From assembly GCA_050255815.1 (NCBI GenBank), contig JBLMVJ010000002.1, positions 1 to 41,522 on the forward strand: a stretch of 41,522 bases of DNA, in the 5' to 3' direction. Shown piece by piece: positions 1-9,081 of this stretch. The stretch is from JAGORM01 sp050255815. GTDB lineage: Bacteria; Patescibacteriota; Microgenomatia; Levybacterales; GWA1-39-11. Under the pieces are notes generated by a model. It saw nothing but the letters and a program-made list of their open reading frames with translations, was not told the DNA's origin and ran no database searches. Each line of letters opens with the position of its first letter. Position 1 is the first letter of the stretch. The position numbers were made by a program, and so were the translations under genes.

Positions 1-119
1 GCAACATGGTCCTGCCCATCATGGGTTATAGGAAGCCCCGGATGGAATAAATCTAAAAGCGGAATGAATCCAAGAACAAAGATCAGGAGAAAACCGGAGT
101 AACGTTTAAATAATTTCAT
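1..119 (-). CDS. N-terminus of a membrane GT-C/PTPS-related protein (partial)
   Basis: An ATG at 119 opens a frame that stays open to the window edge. It encodes about 39 residues: a basic start (MKLFKRYSG), one hydrophobic segment, then the motif PGLPITHDGQDH. The same 'THDG' or 'MHDD' motif just after the first membrane helix occurs in the two PTPS-related membrane proteins at 4166-5875 and 7450-9081, so this is probably another polytopic protein of that kind. The start lies 3 nt after the stop of the upstream GT2 gene, which places it in the same operon. Most of the protein is outside the window, so the family call is an inference. Confidence 0.7.
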   Translation of the reverse strand, partial: MKLFKRYSGFLLIFVLGFIPLLDLFHPGLPITHDGQDHV

Positions 120-122
120 TTT

Positions 123-1040
123 TTATGGCAAGGGGTAACTTCCTTTGCCCATTTTTTTGAAGTAGAAATCCATCACGCCGCGTTTTTGCCAGGGCCTGCC
201 GGAGAGTAAGACACGGAAGCTTTCCCTAAAAAGGGCAAGGCGTGTGCGCAAACGCGCGTATTTCATGCCAAAAAAGAGTCTGTTTCTGGCAATAAAATAA
301 TCCTGGAGGGGAGAACCTGAACCGCCGGTGGATCCTGCATTTTTGTGGTAAAGGATAGCCTGGGAAGCCAGGATAATCTTAAACCCGGCTTTTTTCATCC
401 GGAAGCTTAAATCCGCATCCTCATAATATAAGAAAAATTTCTCATTAAACATGCCAATTTTTTCAAACACTTCCTGTTTTGCCATAAAACATGCGCCTGT
501 TATCCCCTCTATGGCCGTCTTCTCATCATATTGTCCCCTATCCACTTCATCAACTCCGCGGTGGTGTCCTATGATGTTATTCCAGTCCATCTGCGCCCCG
601 GCAAACCAAAACACCTTCCCCAACTCATCCTCTTTATACCTATCCTTATGAAATTCAAATCCTTTTTCAAAATATATTTTTGGGCAAGCTACGTCTGCCC
701 GGTGTACCATAAGAGCGTTATACAGCTCTAAAAATAAGGAAGGCGTAATAATAGTGTCATTATTCATTATCACTATATGTGAGGCGTTATGCTTAAGTGC
801 ATAAGCAATACCGGTATTATTCCCTCCTGCATACCCGGTATTCACTTTATTTTCAATCAAGGTGATTTTAGGGAATTCTTTTTTAAATACCTCCACAGAG
901 CCATCATGGGAAGCATTGTCTACAATAATGGGCTCCAGAGTGTATCCTTCCGGAATTTCAATTTTGTGAAATGATTTTAAGCAGGCAATTGTATTTGCAG
1001 CGCCTTTATAATTTAGAATAATTACTGAAATTTTATGCAT
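123..1040 (-). CDS. GT2 family glycosyltransferase (rhamnosyltransferase-like)
   Basis: This 305-residue soluble GT-A fold enzyme begins with the nucleotide-sugar-binding pattern ISVIILNYKG. It has VDNASHDGS near residue 41, the NTGYAGGNN loop near 67 that is typical of WbbL/RfbF-like rhamnosyltransferases, the DXD-like MNNDT near 91, and the acceptor/catalytic motif YEDADLSFRMKKAG near 205. Family knowledge suggests transfer of a sugar from a nucleotide donor onto a growing polyprenyl-linked glycan at the cytoplasmic face. The exact sugar cannot be read from sequence. Its ATG shares one base with the stop of the upstream GT2 gene (TAATG), which indicates translational coupling. Confidence 0.88.
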   Translation of the reverse strand: MHKISVIILNYKGAANTIACLKSFHKIEIPEGYTLEPIIVDNASHDGSVEVFKKEFPKITLIENKVNTGYAGGNNTGIAYALKHNASHIVIMNNDTIITPSLFLELYNALMVHRADVACPKIYFEKGFEFHKDRYKEDELGKVFWFAGAQMDWNNIIGHHRGVDEVDRGQYDEKTAIEGITGACFMAKQEVFEKIGMFNEKFFLYYEDADLSFRMKKAGFKIILASQAILYHKNAGSTGGSGSPLQDYFIARNRLFFGMKYARLRTRLALFRESFRVLLSGRPWQKRGVMDFYFKKMGKGSYPLP

Positions 1041-1945
1041 TACAACAACTTTTTTGAAACTAAATAGAGTATTTTTTTCACCGGACTAACACTTCTGGCA
1101 TACAAAATATTATATAACCAATATTTCATATCTTTTCCAAATGCAAGAGATTCTTTCTGGACAGCATCCAGCACATCCTCCTCACTCTTCTCATGGAATC
1201 CTTGCTTTTCCCACATTTTTGCGAAAACTAAAAACATGTAAAATGACTGCAGCATACTGAGAACCAACCCATGCAGTCCATCTTTATAACCCTGCTGCAA
1301 AAAGAAGGTTTTTAAAAAATCTGAAAGGGGCATCTTTAGGGCGTCTACCGTTTTAAGTTTTTTGCCTGACTTCACCAGTTCTTCTGCTTCTATATCCGTA
1401 TAAATAGCATTCATGCGGTTAACAAATTGAAAAATACTGGTATAGCTCTGGTGTACTAATGGTTCTCCCACATGACGGACCTCCCCTTTTACGTCAATAG
1501 GTTGGTGCACCGTAGATTTTAAAAATTTCCCTTTCCCTTTCCGGAATAAGCGAAGCTGGTAGTCAGGCCACCATATGGAGTGCTTTATCCATTTCCCAAA
1601 AATGATATTCTTCCGGGGAATATTAAAACCGTTTACCAAAGTCTCTGAAGAAACTATCTTTCTGATTTCTTCAGATAGTTTTGGGGTAAGCCGCTCATCT
1701 GCATCTAAAGATAAAATCCATTCTTCCCGGGCTTTTTCAAACCCAAAATTTTTTTGCAAGTCAATTTTTTTATAATCATTTTCTTGTGAAAATACTATGG
1801 CACCTGCCTTTTTTGCTATTTCTGCCGTTCTATCGGTAGAAGAATTATCCACCACAATAATTTCTGCAGCAATGTTTTTTACTGATTCTATACATTCCTT
1901 TATTTGTGCTTCTTCGTTGTAGGCAGAAATAACAACACTTACCAT
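1040..1945 (-). CDS. GT2 family glycosyltransferase (WaaE/KdtX-like)
   Basis: The protein has 301 residues. The N-terminus is VSVVISAYNEE, followed by VVDNSSTDRT near residue 32, the metal-binding LSLDADERL near 75, and a conserved WWPDYQLRLFRKGKGKF block near 124. The order and spacing match the WaaE/KdtX-like branch of GT2 enzymes, which in Gram-negatives add a sugar to the LPS core. LPS is not expected in this organism, so a role in another surface glycan is more likely. The C-terminal third holds a hydrophobic stretch (LVLSMLQSFYMFLVFA) that may attach it to the membrane. It starts one base after the flippase stop. Confidence 0.85.
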   Translation of the reverse strand: MVSVVISAYNEEAQIKECIESVKNIAAEIIVVDNSSTDRTAEIAKKAGAIVFSQENDYKKIDLQKNFGFEKAREEWILSLDADERLTPKLSEEIRKIVSSETLVNGFNIPRKNIIFGKWIKHSIWWPDYQLRLFRKGKGKFLKSTVHQPIDVKGEVRHVGEPLVHQSYTSIFQFVNRMNAIYTDIEAEELVKSGKKLKTVDALKMPLSDFLKTFFLQQGYKDGLHGLVLSMLQSFYMFLVFAKMWEKQGFHEKSEEDVLDAVQKESLAFGKDMKYWLYNILYARSVSPVKKILYLVSKKLL

Positions 1946-1946
1946 A

Positions 1947-3413
1947 TTATCTGATACTGGACTTAATAAATTTTAACGTCCGGTGAATTTCACCTCTTGC
2001 TAATCCATACAGCACAAGAGCGTAAAACATAAGGGACAGCATCATTTCTAAAACCAGAAGAGGAAAAGAAACTGCAATATGTTGGGTAAAGAGCGCAAAA
2101 ATACTCATAGCTATAGCGGCAGCCCCTGCCGGAATAACCGGTTTTATCATGGAAAATTCTATAAAGGAACGCGCAATAGCAAACACCAGGACAGAGGAAA
2201 AAGAGATGAGAAATGAAGCTATAGCAACTCCGTTATAACCGAACCAGAAAATAAACAGGGGAGAAATAATCCAGGTCAAAGCCGTCCAAAGCACCATGAA
2301 ATAGAGGGTTATTCTTACTTTTCCTATTGCGCTTAATATATTGGTTAAAGGGGTAGAGAGTGAGGAAAGTATGGTACTCAAAGAAAAAAAGGTAAGGGAC
2401 AAAATTGCAGGTTCCCACTTTTTATATTTAGGAATGAATGACACCAGGTATGGAGAAAACAGAACTATGGATACAACCACCGGAAACATACAAACTGAGA
2501 TGAGGAAAAGTGTTTTCTCTATAGCTTTTCTCAGGGCTGCCGGGTCATGCTGAAGACGGCTAAATGAAGGGAATGTAATTTTCACCACATTGTCCATGAA
2601 TAAGCGTAGCGGCATAAACGCCCATTTTTGGCCAAAGCCAATGTACCCTACCTGGGTTAATGGCAAAACTTTAGCAACATAGACGTCAAACAAGTCATCT
2701 TTTAAGAGTGCAAGAAAGCTGTTTGCCTGAAAAGGAACGCCAAAAGAAAGAAGTCTTTTTAAGACTTTCAGGTCATAAGCAAGCCCTACCGGCCATGGTT
2801 CAATAATATAAATGAGCACTAAACCAATAACAGACCGGGCTAAAACGGCTATAGTAAAACTTTGGACTTTAAAACCCAAAACGGCAAAAACAATCAGGCA
2901 AATATTATAGACAAAATTTTCCGCTATCTGCGGTATTACCAGCTTATTAAAATCCAGCCGGCGCTCTAAGAGTATAGTTGGGATGGTCTTTAAAGAAGAC
3001 ATGACAAAAGATGCAATAAGTGCATACAAAAGCATGAGTCCGGAGTGGTCAAGCTTATAAAAAGCTGCAATTTGAGGCGCAAAGACAGCCGTTGGAATGC
3101 TCACGCTTAATACTAAAACCTGCTGCACGGTAAATGTGGTGCGCAGCTCTAAAAGAGTAGGCTCTTGTTTTTTCTGGATAAGGCTTGCCGCCAAACCAAT
3201 ATCCTGGAAATAATTCAAAAAAACTACAATAGCAGAAACCACAAAAAAGATACCAAATGAGGCAGGATCCAAAAAAATTGTCAGGATAAAGCTGGCAAAA
3301 ACAGATAATAGCTGGATGAAAAACGTACGGGATACTAGAGCGAATAATCCCTTTACGGATTTTCTTGCAATAGTTTCAAAATGCGGTGAACCTGATTCAT
3401 CAAAATCTTGCAT
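1947..3413 (-). CDS. Wzx/TuaB-type polysaccharide flippase (MOP superfamily)
   Basis: This 488-residue protein has roughly 12-14 hydrophobic segments. The Polysacc_synt-type opening is clear: a helix, then DPASFGIFFVVSA and FQDIGLAASLIQKK at about residues 48-82. Members flip polyprenyl-linked oligosaccharides across the membrane. It lies among GT2 and GT-C glycosyltransferases in one operon, which fits export of a lipid-linked surface glycan. The start is ATG with a 42-nt upstream gap full of small AT-rich inverted repeats. No obvious Shine-Dalgarno sequence precedes it. Confidence 0.9.
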   Translation of the reverse strand: MQDFDESGSPHFETIARKSVKGLFALVSRTFFIQLLSVFASFILTIFLDPASFGIFFVVSAIVVFLNYFQDIGLAASLIQKKQEPTLLELRTTFTVQQVLVLSVSIPTAVFAPQIAAFYKLDHSGLMLLYALIASFVMSSLKTIPTILLERRLDFNKLVIPQIAENFVYNICLIVFAVLGFKVQSFTIAVLARSVIGLVLIYIIEPWPVGLAYDLKVLKRLLSFGVPFQANSFLALLKDDLFDVYVAKVLPLTQVGYIGFGQKWAFMPLRLFMDNVVKITFPSFSRLQHDPAALRKAIEKTLFLISVCMFPVVVSIVLFSPYLVSFIPKYKKWEPAILSLTFFSLSTILSSLSTPLTNILSAIGKVRITLYFMVLWTALTWIISPLFIFWFGYNGVAIASFLISFSSVLVFAIARSFIEFSMIKPVIPAGAAAIAMSIFALFTQHIAVSFPLLVLEMMLSLMFYALVLYGLARGEIHRTLKFIKSSIR

Positions 3414-3440
3414 ACTGTATTAAAAAAACGTATTTTTTTT

Positions 3441-3473
3441 AAAAACGTGAGTTTTTTAAAAACGTGAGTTTTT
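3441..3473. repeat. 17-bp tandem duplication of the end of the upstream gene
   Basis: The 16-mer AAAAACGTGAGTTTTT occurs at 3441-3456 and again at 3458-3473, so the period is 17. Each copy is itself an inverted repeat (AAAAAC, GTGA loop, GTTTTT). The copy at 3458-3473 encodes the last residues of the GT2 protein at 3456-4169, and the other copy lies beyond its stop codon. This looks like a slippage duplication of a gene end. Confidence 0.8.
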
Positions 3474-4169
3474 AATGTCCCACCAGAGAATAAAACTTTC
3501 CAGAACTGCCCTGATTATAACCGGAATGTTTGCCCCAGTCTGCTCTCCGTATTTCCGCGGATAATGCTCTACACCAACCTGCTTAATTTGAAGTTTCCGT
3601 TTTGTTGCCTTAGCCAGTATTTCAGTGGTAATCATGGCCCCTTCGGAACGTAACGGGCTAATCACTTCAAGTGCGGATTTTTTAAACATCTTAAATCCGC
3701 AGTCAATATCTTTAAAATAAAAATGGAATAAGGCAAAATCCCAAATTTTCAAAAGATTCATTAAAAGAAGCCGTTTAAAAATTTTCTGGTCCCGCCTTTT
3801 TTTCCTAAAACCTATAACTATGTCACAGCTATTAATTTCTGCTGCAAACTTTCCGACCTCAGAGAAATCAAACTGTCCGTCTCCATCCGCAAACACGACC
3901 GTATCATATTTTGCCGCCTGAAAACCTTCCCTGAGTGCTGATCCATATCCCCGGTTAGGAGTATGGGAAACAAGACGCAAGTTTTTGTGTTTTTCAAGCA
4001 AGCCTTCTGCAACCTTTTTTGTTTTATCTTTTGACCCGTCATCCACCATAATGATCTCCCATTTTTTTGCAAATTGGTGAGCAACAGGAATTGCAGAAGT
4101 AACCACCTTCTCTATGTTTTTTTCTTCGTTCCAAAAGGGAAAAAAGATAGATAATTCATCCAGTTTCAT
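3456..4169 (-). CDS. Polyprenyl-phosphate sugar synthase-like GT2 (DPM1/GtrB type)
   Basis: The protein has 237 residues, with LSIFFPFWNEEKNI at the N-terminus, MVDDGSKDKT near residue 41, NRGYGSALREG near 72 and the DXD site FADGDGQFD near 93. CGFKMFKKSA follows near 157. These are the marks of dolichol/polyprenyl-phosphate mannose or glucose synthases, which make the lipid-linked sugar donors used by GT-C enzymes. It lacks the C-terminal TM helices of GtrB. Its ATG overlaps the stop of the upstream GT-C gene as ATGA. It probably supplies donor sugar to the membrane transferases of the same operon. Confidence 0.87.
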   Translation of the reverse strand: MKLDELSIFFPFWNEEKNIEKVVTSAIPVAHQFAKKWEIIMVDDGSKDKTKKVAEGLLEKHKNLRLVSHTPNRGYGSALREGFQAAKYDTVVFADGDGQFDFSEVGKFAAEINSCDIVIGFRKKRRDQKIFKRLLLMNLLKIWDFALFHFYFKDIDCGFKMFKKSALEVISPLRSEGAMITTEILAKATKRKLQIKQVGVEHYPRKYGEQTGANIPVIIRAVLESFILWWDIKNSRF

Positions 4170-5875
4170 AAAGCTTTTTTAGAATGGAAATAAAAAGTGC
4201 CAAAAGCTAGGAGTATTATACTAAGTATTGAAGCTGCATTTCCAGCAGATCTTACCGGCGTATCGGTAAATTTTGCCTCTACGTCATAGGTGCCCGGAAC
4301 AAGCAAAGCCCGCATAAGTTTTAGCTTATTATCATCCTGGAATGCTGCTTCCCTACCATTTAGAAAAAGGTGCCAGCCGGGAAATGAATAGGTATTCACC
4401 TGTAATATACCTTTTTTAGAAACGGTAACTGAAAATTTTTTATCTTGCGGTAAATTTTTTAGCACATCTACCCGTATATCCCCGCTAATCACGCTGAATG
4501 GTGACATAGCTATCTCATCTTTTGAGATTGCAACCAGCGTAGTTCCTTCTTTTGATTTTTTTGTGGCTACCCCTTTAGGCACATATTCATATGCAAGACT
4601 GCTTGTTTCCCATCTGATCTTCTCCAGGTTAGTATAGTTTAAATCTTTCGCGTTGAAATAGCGTTCAGGGACAAAACGGGATATAGAAGTATAGACAACT
4701 AATAAAATAAGAACAACGGAGAGAATTATTTTTACCCTCTCTTGTTTAAAAAACCCAACTATACCCGCTGATAAAAATGACGTGAGAAAAGAAATAATCA
4801 GTAAATACCGCCAGGGGAATTGCACATACCAAAGCGGAGGAATTGCGTCCCAAATAGCCTTGGAAAACTTAGTGGTTAGAAAGGTGCCAAACCCTAAAAG
4901 AATGGCAAACAGGAAAACTACCACGGAATTTGCTACCAGTTTTTTTTGTTTCAAAAACCATAAGGCAAAACCCAGGGAGACAAGGCTTGCCAGAACAGGG
5001 ACCTTCCCAATTTCAAAAGAAATTCCATCATAGCATCCGGGAATAGATCCTCCATATCCCCAGGGAGAATCCCATAGCTGGTGGACGCAGACAAAATGAA
5101 GGCTATAATTTGCAAGCTCTGAGGTTAATATATTAATAAGGGTATGCCCCCGTTCAAAATAGGAAGGAATAAAAAAATAAGCGCTCAAGCCAAATCCTAT
5201 GAGGAAGAGGTTAATAAAACGCAGTGCAGTAAGGATTTTTTCTTTTGAGATAAAAAGCAGATAGGCAAGCCAAACAGCCAAAAATGGAAAACTCATGAAA
5301 GCAATGAGGTTATGGCTCAGGATAAAACCCGCTGTTCCCAGTGACCCTATGGCTACATACCGCCATTTTCTAGTAGTAGCAGCTTTGTAAGACGCCCAGA
5401 AGATAAGCGGCAAAAAAACAAAAGCATAAAATTCGGCAAAAGCACCCCGCACATAGACATCTATGGCATGGTAAGAGGCATAAGTGTAAAAGATACCTGC
5501 AACCAATCCTCCCCATTTGCCAAAGAATTCTTTAGCAAAAAAGTACATAAAAAGAGCGCTTAAGACAAATCCTGAGACCAGCATCAGCTTGGTAGATACA
5601 ATAAGACTGAATCCCATGAGATGGAAAACCTCACCCACATAATAGGCAAATGGCGGATAAAAATTAAAGAAGGGATAACCGTACCCAAAACCTAAATTAG
5701 GGGCAATCCGGGGAGGAATATTTCCTGCATGGATAGCCTGGTCCAGATCATACAGACGTGCTATTTGCTCGTCATCATGCATGGTAAAAAATCCGGCGTG
5801 AGTAAGCGGCAACAATGCAAAAACAGTTAGTACTATAACCAGGACAGGAATGAGGAGGGCGTAAAAACGCTTCAT
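4166..5875 (-). CDS. PTPS-related/GT-C-like polytopic membrane protein
   Basis: A 569-residue protein with about 11-12 TM segments. After the first helix comes FFTMHDDEQIARLYDLDQA, then GFGYGYPFFNFYPPFAYYVG near residue 66 and VYVRGAFAEF near 141. This is the pattern of the family annotated as 6-pyruvoyl-tetrahydropterin synthase-related membrane domain, thought to be GT-C-like. The C-terminus has an extracytoplasmic beta segment with FPGWHLFLNG and a final TM helix. It is paralogous to 7450-9081 by motif order and by the shared PGW domain. The substrate is unknown. A good -10 box sits 6 nt before its ATG, so it may also start its own transcript. Confidence 0.82.
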   Translation of the reverse strand: MKRFYALLIPVLVIVLTVFALLPLTHAGFFTMHDDEQIARLYDLDQAIHAGNIPPRIAPNLGFGYGYPFFNFYPPFAYYVGEVFHLMGFSLIVSTKLMLVSGFVLSALFMYFFAKEFFGKWGGLVAGIFYTYASYHAIDVYVRGAFAEFYAFVFLPLIFWASYKAATTRKWRYVAIGSLGTAGFILSHNLIAFMSFPFLAVWLAYLLFISKEKILTALRFINLFLIGFGLSAYFFIPSYFERGHTLINILTSELANYSLHFVCVHQLWDSPWGYGGSIPGCYDGISFEIGKVPVLASLVSLGFALWFLKQKKLVANSVVVFLFAILLGFGTFLTTKFSKAIWDAIPPLWYVQFPWRYLLIISFLTSFLSAGIVGFFKQERVKIILSVVLILLVVYTSISRFVPERYFNAKDLNYTNLEKIRWETSSLAYEYVPKGVATKKSKEGTTLVAISKDEIAMSPFSVISGDIRVDVLKNLPQDKKFSVTVSKKGILQVNTYSFPGWHLFLNGREAAFQDDNKLKLMRALLVPGTYDVEAKFTDTPVRSAGNAASILSIILLAFGTFYFHSKKAL

Positions 5876-5881
5876 GGATTT

Positions 5882-5910
5882 ATTATACTCAAAACGCTCC
5901 TGTTTGTAAC
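5882..5910 (-). promoter_or_regulatory. Internal leaderless promoter for the 4166-5875 gene
   Basis: On the minus strand TATAAT (5887-5882) is followed by exactly 6 nt and then the ATG at 5875. A weak -35 (GTTACA, 17 nt upstream) can be drawn. The geometry matches other start sites in the window, where transcription should begin at or next to the A of ATG. Confidence 0.6.
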
Positions 5911-5912
5911 TT

Positions 5913-7472
5913 CTACTTCACCCAGGGAACATCCAGCACCAAAACAGAAAATATTCCTTTTCTGAAAGAATTTTTCTGATTTCCCCAGGAAGGAACCGTA
6001 TTTTTTAGCCAAGCCTCCTGATAAACCAAACTACTGGGGTCATCCTGGACAATAACATAGATAGTCTTTCCGTTTTGTGATACAGGCAGATACCCGTATT
6101 TTTTTTGTCCATACTGCCAGAATAGATACTCCCATGCCTGCTGTGACCAATACGGGATTGTATATGACTGGAAAGAAAAATTCTTTCCATTCTCTGCTGC
6201 ATAGATTTCATCCATAACTGCCCTCTCATCCTTTATATGCAAATCAGGTTGTGTAGAAGCAAAAAACATGTAGCGGTTATCAGGAACATAGAGATACCAA
6301 ATACGCAGCTGTATGAGAAGAAGTAACCCAAAAACAATAAAACCAAGAACCTTGTTTTTCCTAAAGATGAAGTCCAGAAGAAATGCCTCAAGTATTATCA
6401 AAGAGATAATTATGTACACAAAAAACTGCAACAGGACTGCATGCCGTAGAAGAACCATAAGGAAAATTGGCGTAAGGATATATATACTAAGCAGTTTTTT
6501 TGCAGTACTATTGCCGGATTTAAATAGCACGCCAAATGCAGCAACTACAACCAGGTAAGAGATAGCTGCCGGAAAAAATGGAAGGATAGTTCCGGAAAGG
6601 GTCTGGCCTAACTGCTCATAAACCTGGGAGACAACACTGGGAATACTTACATAGTACCCGGAGTTTCCATGGATGAGCCCCAGCAAACTCCGGGTCATGA
6701 TAAACCGGTTTTTGAGGTCAAAAATAACGTAATGTAAGAGCCCAAAAGCTATAAATGCGCCCAAATTTGCAAAAAGAAAAAGGATGGATTGTTTTTTGAA
6801 GTCTTTAAAAAAGAAAATTATAAAAACCAATAGTATTCCGCCAAAAAATAAGTAGTTCAAAAATTCTGCCTGGCCTAACAGGGCATAGCTTAAAGAAACA
6901 AGAAATAAGTATTTCCTCTCCCCTTTGGCAAATTTATGCAACCCAAAGATAAATAATGCTGATAATGGTAGTACTAACGGATGGCTGGAAAGCCAATGGG
7001 TATAAGAAATGGCCATAAATGAAACGGCAAAAAGAATCACTGCCAAGACACCGGCTCTTTTAGAGAACATACCTGAGGTAACTTTATATAAAGGAAAAAT
7101 TGTCAACGCATTAATAAGGATCAGAAAAAAGGCAATAAATACCGGGCTTCCTCCGGAGAGAATAAAAGGAACAGTGGAAAGGTAGTAATAAATAGGCCCA
7201 TGAAATACTCCTGCTATGTCTGTCTTTGCCCCTACCAGGAGCGGGTGATGGTCTACCACTACTTCTTTCATCCGCAGAAAATCTACCCCTTGTTCAGGGC
7301 CAAAAAATAATGAATCCCAAAGGCCGTAGAATCTGAGGAAAACAGCAGCGCAAAAAGCCAGCACAAGAAAAATGAAGGTCCCAGACTTCCACCACCTGTC
7401 TTCTGATCCCCTTTGTCCATTTTGTCTCCTCTGTCCCCTTTGCTCCTTATTACTTCTTTCTTTTTTTCCCAT
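5913..7472 (-). CDS. GT39/PMT-like membrane glycosyltransferase
   Basis: A basic, hydrophilic start (MGKKERSNKEQRGQR) leads into the first TM helix (FIFLVLAFCAAVFLRFYGLW) and a periplasmic loop with FGPEQGVDFLRMKE. This resembles the first loop of PMT_2 family members, where an acidic residue is catalytic. The protein has 519 residues and about 11 TM segments. I place the start at the ATG at 7472 rather than at the in-frame TTG at 7490; both overlap the upstream gene end, by 23 or 41 nt. The likely role is transfer of a sugar from a polyprenyl-phosphate donor to an extracytoplasmic acceptor. Confidence 0.8.
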   Translation of the reverse strand: MGKKERSNKEQRGQRRQNGQRGSEDRWWKSGTFIFLVLAFCAAVFLRFYGLWDSLFFGPEQGVDFLRMKEVVVDHHPLLVGAKTDIAGVFHGPIYYYLSTVPFILSGGSPVFIAFFLILINALTIFPLYKVTSGMFSKRAGVLAVILFAVSFMAISYTHWLSSHPLVLPLSALFIFGLHKFAKGERKYLFLVSLSYALLGQAEFLNYLFFGGILLVFIIFFFKDFKKQSILFLFANLGAFIAFGLLHYVIFDLKNRFIMTRSLLGLIHGNSGYYVSIPSVVSQVYEQLGQTLSGTILPFFPAAISYLVVVAAFGVLFKSGNSTAKKLLSIYILTPIFLMVLLRHAVLLQFFVYIIISLIILEAFLLDFIFRKNKVLGFIVFGLLLLIQLRIWYLYVPDNRYMFFASTQPDLHIKDERAVMDEIYAAENGKNFSFQSYTIPYWSQQAWEYLFWQYGQKKYGYLPVSQNGKTIYVIVQDDPSSLVYQEAWLKNTVPSWGNQKNSFRKGIFSVLVLDVPWVK

Positions 7473-9081
7473 AGTAAAAAGCGTACGCAAACCGTGCTAT
7501 AGATGCAAGAAGGATAATAAAGGAAATAGCTGAAACTATATCTGAAGCAAGGCGTAAAGGAGTTTCAGTGAATCTTAAATGAACCGTATTATTTCCTGGA
7601 AGAATAGATATTTGCATGATACCCTTTTCATTTTTGAAGTTCACCTTAACTTCCGATCCGTTAACATATGCCTTCCAGCCGGGATAATAGATTTGGTTTA
7701 CAATTACATTTTGGGGAGCATCTGAATTGAGGGTAAATGTTATGTTTTTTGAGTTATACTTCAGGTTGTCTGCATTCCCTTTTGCTTCCACCTTATTATC
7801 AAAGCGGGATACGGGCATTTTCTTCACCCATAACGGCATCAGCTCTTGGGAAGATGTGGTAGTTGCTTCGTTAGTCAGATAATAAGAGTCAGGATAATAC
7901 AAATATTTTTCGGGCTTTGCATAATTGAACGTAAAGGCAATTGAGATAAAGACAAACACCCCTAAAAGGGGTACTCCGTACTTAACTTGTTTTACAAAAA
8001 AGGCGCTCAGGAAGCACATTAAAAACCCTAATGGGAGCAGAAGTGTCCAGGGGTAATTAATCTCTGATAAGAGCGGTAGTTTCCAAAGAAAAAAAGACGC
8101 GGGGAATAACATAAACAGGAAGACAACAACCAAAACCGACAGAAAAAACTCCGGCTTCAGAAAATGTTTTTGTTTTATGAGAAAAACAAGGCTGGTCAAA
8201 AAACCGAGTATTTGGCCAAAACCAGCCTGGTACGTGAAAGGGGTTTTATCTGTTGGCGTACCATAACCCCAAGGGGAGAAGAGTAATTGCGGAAGTGAAA
8301 CATAATATAAGGCACGGTCTGCAATAGGAATAACGGAAAGGAGAATGTTATTTTTTTCAAAAAGTGCGGGTACCAGAAAAAACGCAGACAGAAATCCTCC
8401 CCAGACAAAGGACCCTAAAAGGTACCGGGCATTTTTATTTTTTGTTGCTAAACCAAATATGAAAAGTACCAGAAAAATAATACCAAAATATACCGCCGAA
8501 ATATTGTGGGCTAATACTAATGACGTAACTAAAAGAGGTGTCAATAAAAATGAAAACCCTTGTTTTTTATTTTCCAGAACCATCAGGCTGGTAAGTAATA
8601 GGAATGGGTAGATAGCAAAAGAAACACTTTCCCCTATAGATCCCCTTACATACAGATCAACCATACGGTAAGGAAGATAGATATACAAAAGGCCCGCAAG
8701 AAAAGCTATTAAAGTACTTTTATACTGTTTTTTTACCAGCAAAAACATTCCTGCATAAGAAAACACAACGCTGAGGAGGAAGATAGTTTTAATGCTGCTA
8801 ATAAAACCAAATTTAAATAAGTGCAGGATGGTTGCCAGGTAATAAGGGAACGGGTATGTGAAGTTAAAAAGCGGATACCCATACCCGTAGTTCAGAACAG
8901 AAGAATACCGCGGCGGGAACTGGTGATCCCGTATTTCTCTGAACATTTCACCGGCCCGCACTACTGCCCATAATCCATCATGGGTAGGAAAATAGCCGGA
9001 ATGGAAATAGGGAATAATTACCGGGATACATAACAGCAAACCCAAGAGGAAAAGTATTTTTGCGTCCAGGAGTTTTTTCAT
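7450..9081 (-). CDS. PTPS-related/GT-C-like polytopic membrane protein (paralogue)
   Basis: A 543-residue protein with about 11 TM segments. The first loop is SGYFPTHDGLWAVVRAGEM, followed by NYGYGYPLFNFTYPFPYYL near residue 65 and VDLYVRGSIGE near 142. The C-terminal extracytoplasmic region has YYPGWKAYVNGSEV and FTETPLRLAS before a last helix. The order of these blocks matches 4166-5875, so the two are paralogues, and the partial gene at 1-119 opens with the same motif. The ATG overlaps the stop of the downstream gene's neighbour as ATGA (9078-9081). Expected in the membrane as a sugar transferase using a lipid-linked donor; the specificity is unknown. Confidence 0.82.
   Translation of the reverse strand: MKKLLDAKILFLLGLLLCIPVIIPYFHSGYFPTHDGLWAVVRAGEMFREIRDHQFPPRYSSVLNYGYGYPLFNFTYPFPYYLATILHLFKFGFISSIKTIFLLSVVFSYAGMFLLVKKQYKSTLIAFLAGLLYIYLPYRMVDLYVRGSIGESVSFAIYPFLLLTSLMVLENKKQGFSFLLTPLLVTSLVLAHNISAVYFGIIFLVLFIFGLATKNKNARYLLGSFVWGGFLSAFFLVPALFEKNNILLSVIPIADRALYYVSLPQLLFSPWGYGTPTDKTPFTYQAGFGQILGFLTSLVFLIKQKHFLKPEFFLSVLVVVFLFMLFPASFFLWKLPLLSEINYPWTLLLPLGFLMCFLSAFFVKQVKYGVPLLGVFVFISIAFTFNYAKPEKYLYYPDSYYLTNEATTTSSQELMPLWVKKMPVSRFDNKVEAKGNADNLKYNSKNITFTLNSDAPQNVIVNQIYYPGWKAYVNGSEVKVNFKNEKGIMQISILPGNNTVHLRFTETPLRLASDIVSAISFIILLASIARFAYAFYYGKKRKK

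Noticed and set aside
7473..7490. TTG start 6 codons upstream of the GT39 gene at 5913-7472
   Set aside because: The ATG at 7472 gives a smaller overlap (23 rather than 41 nt) and a typical basic N-terminus.
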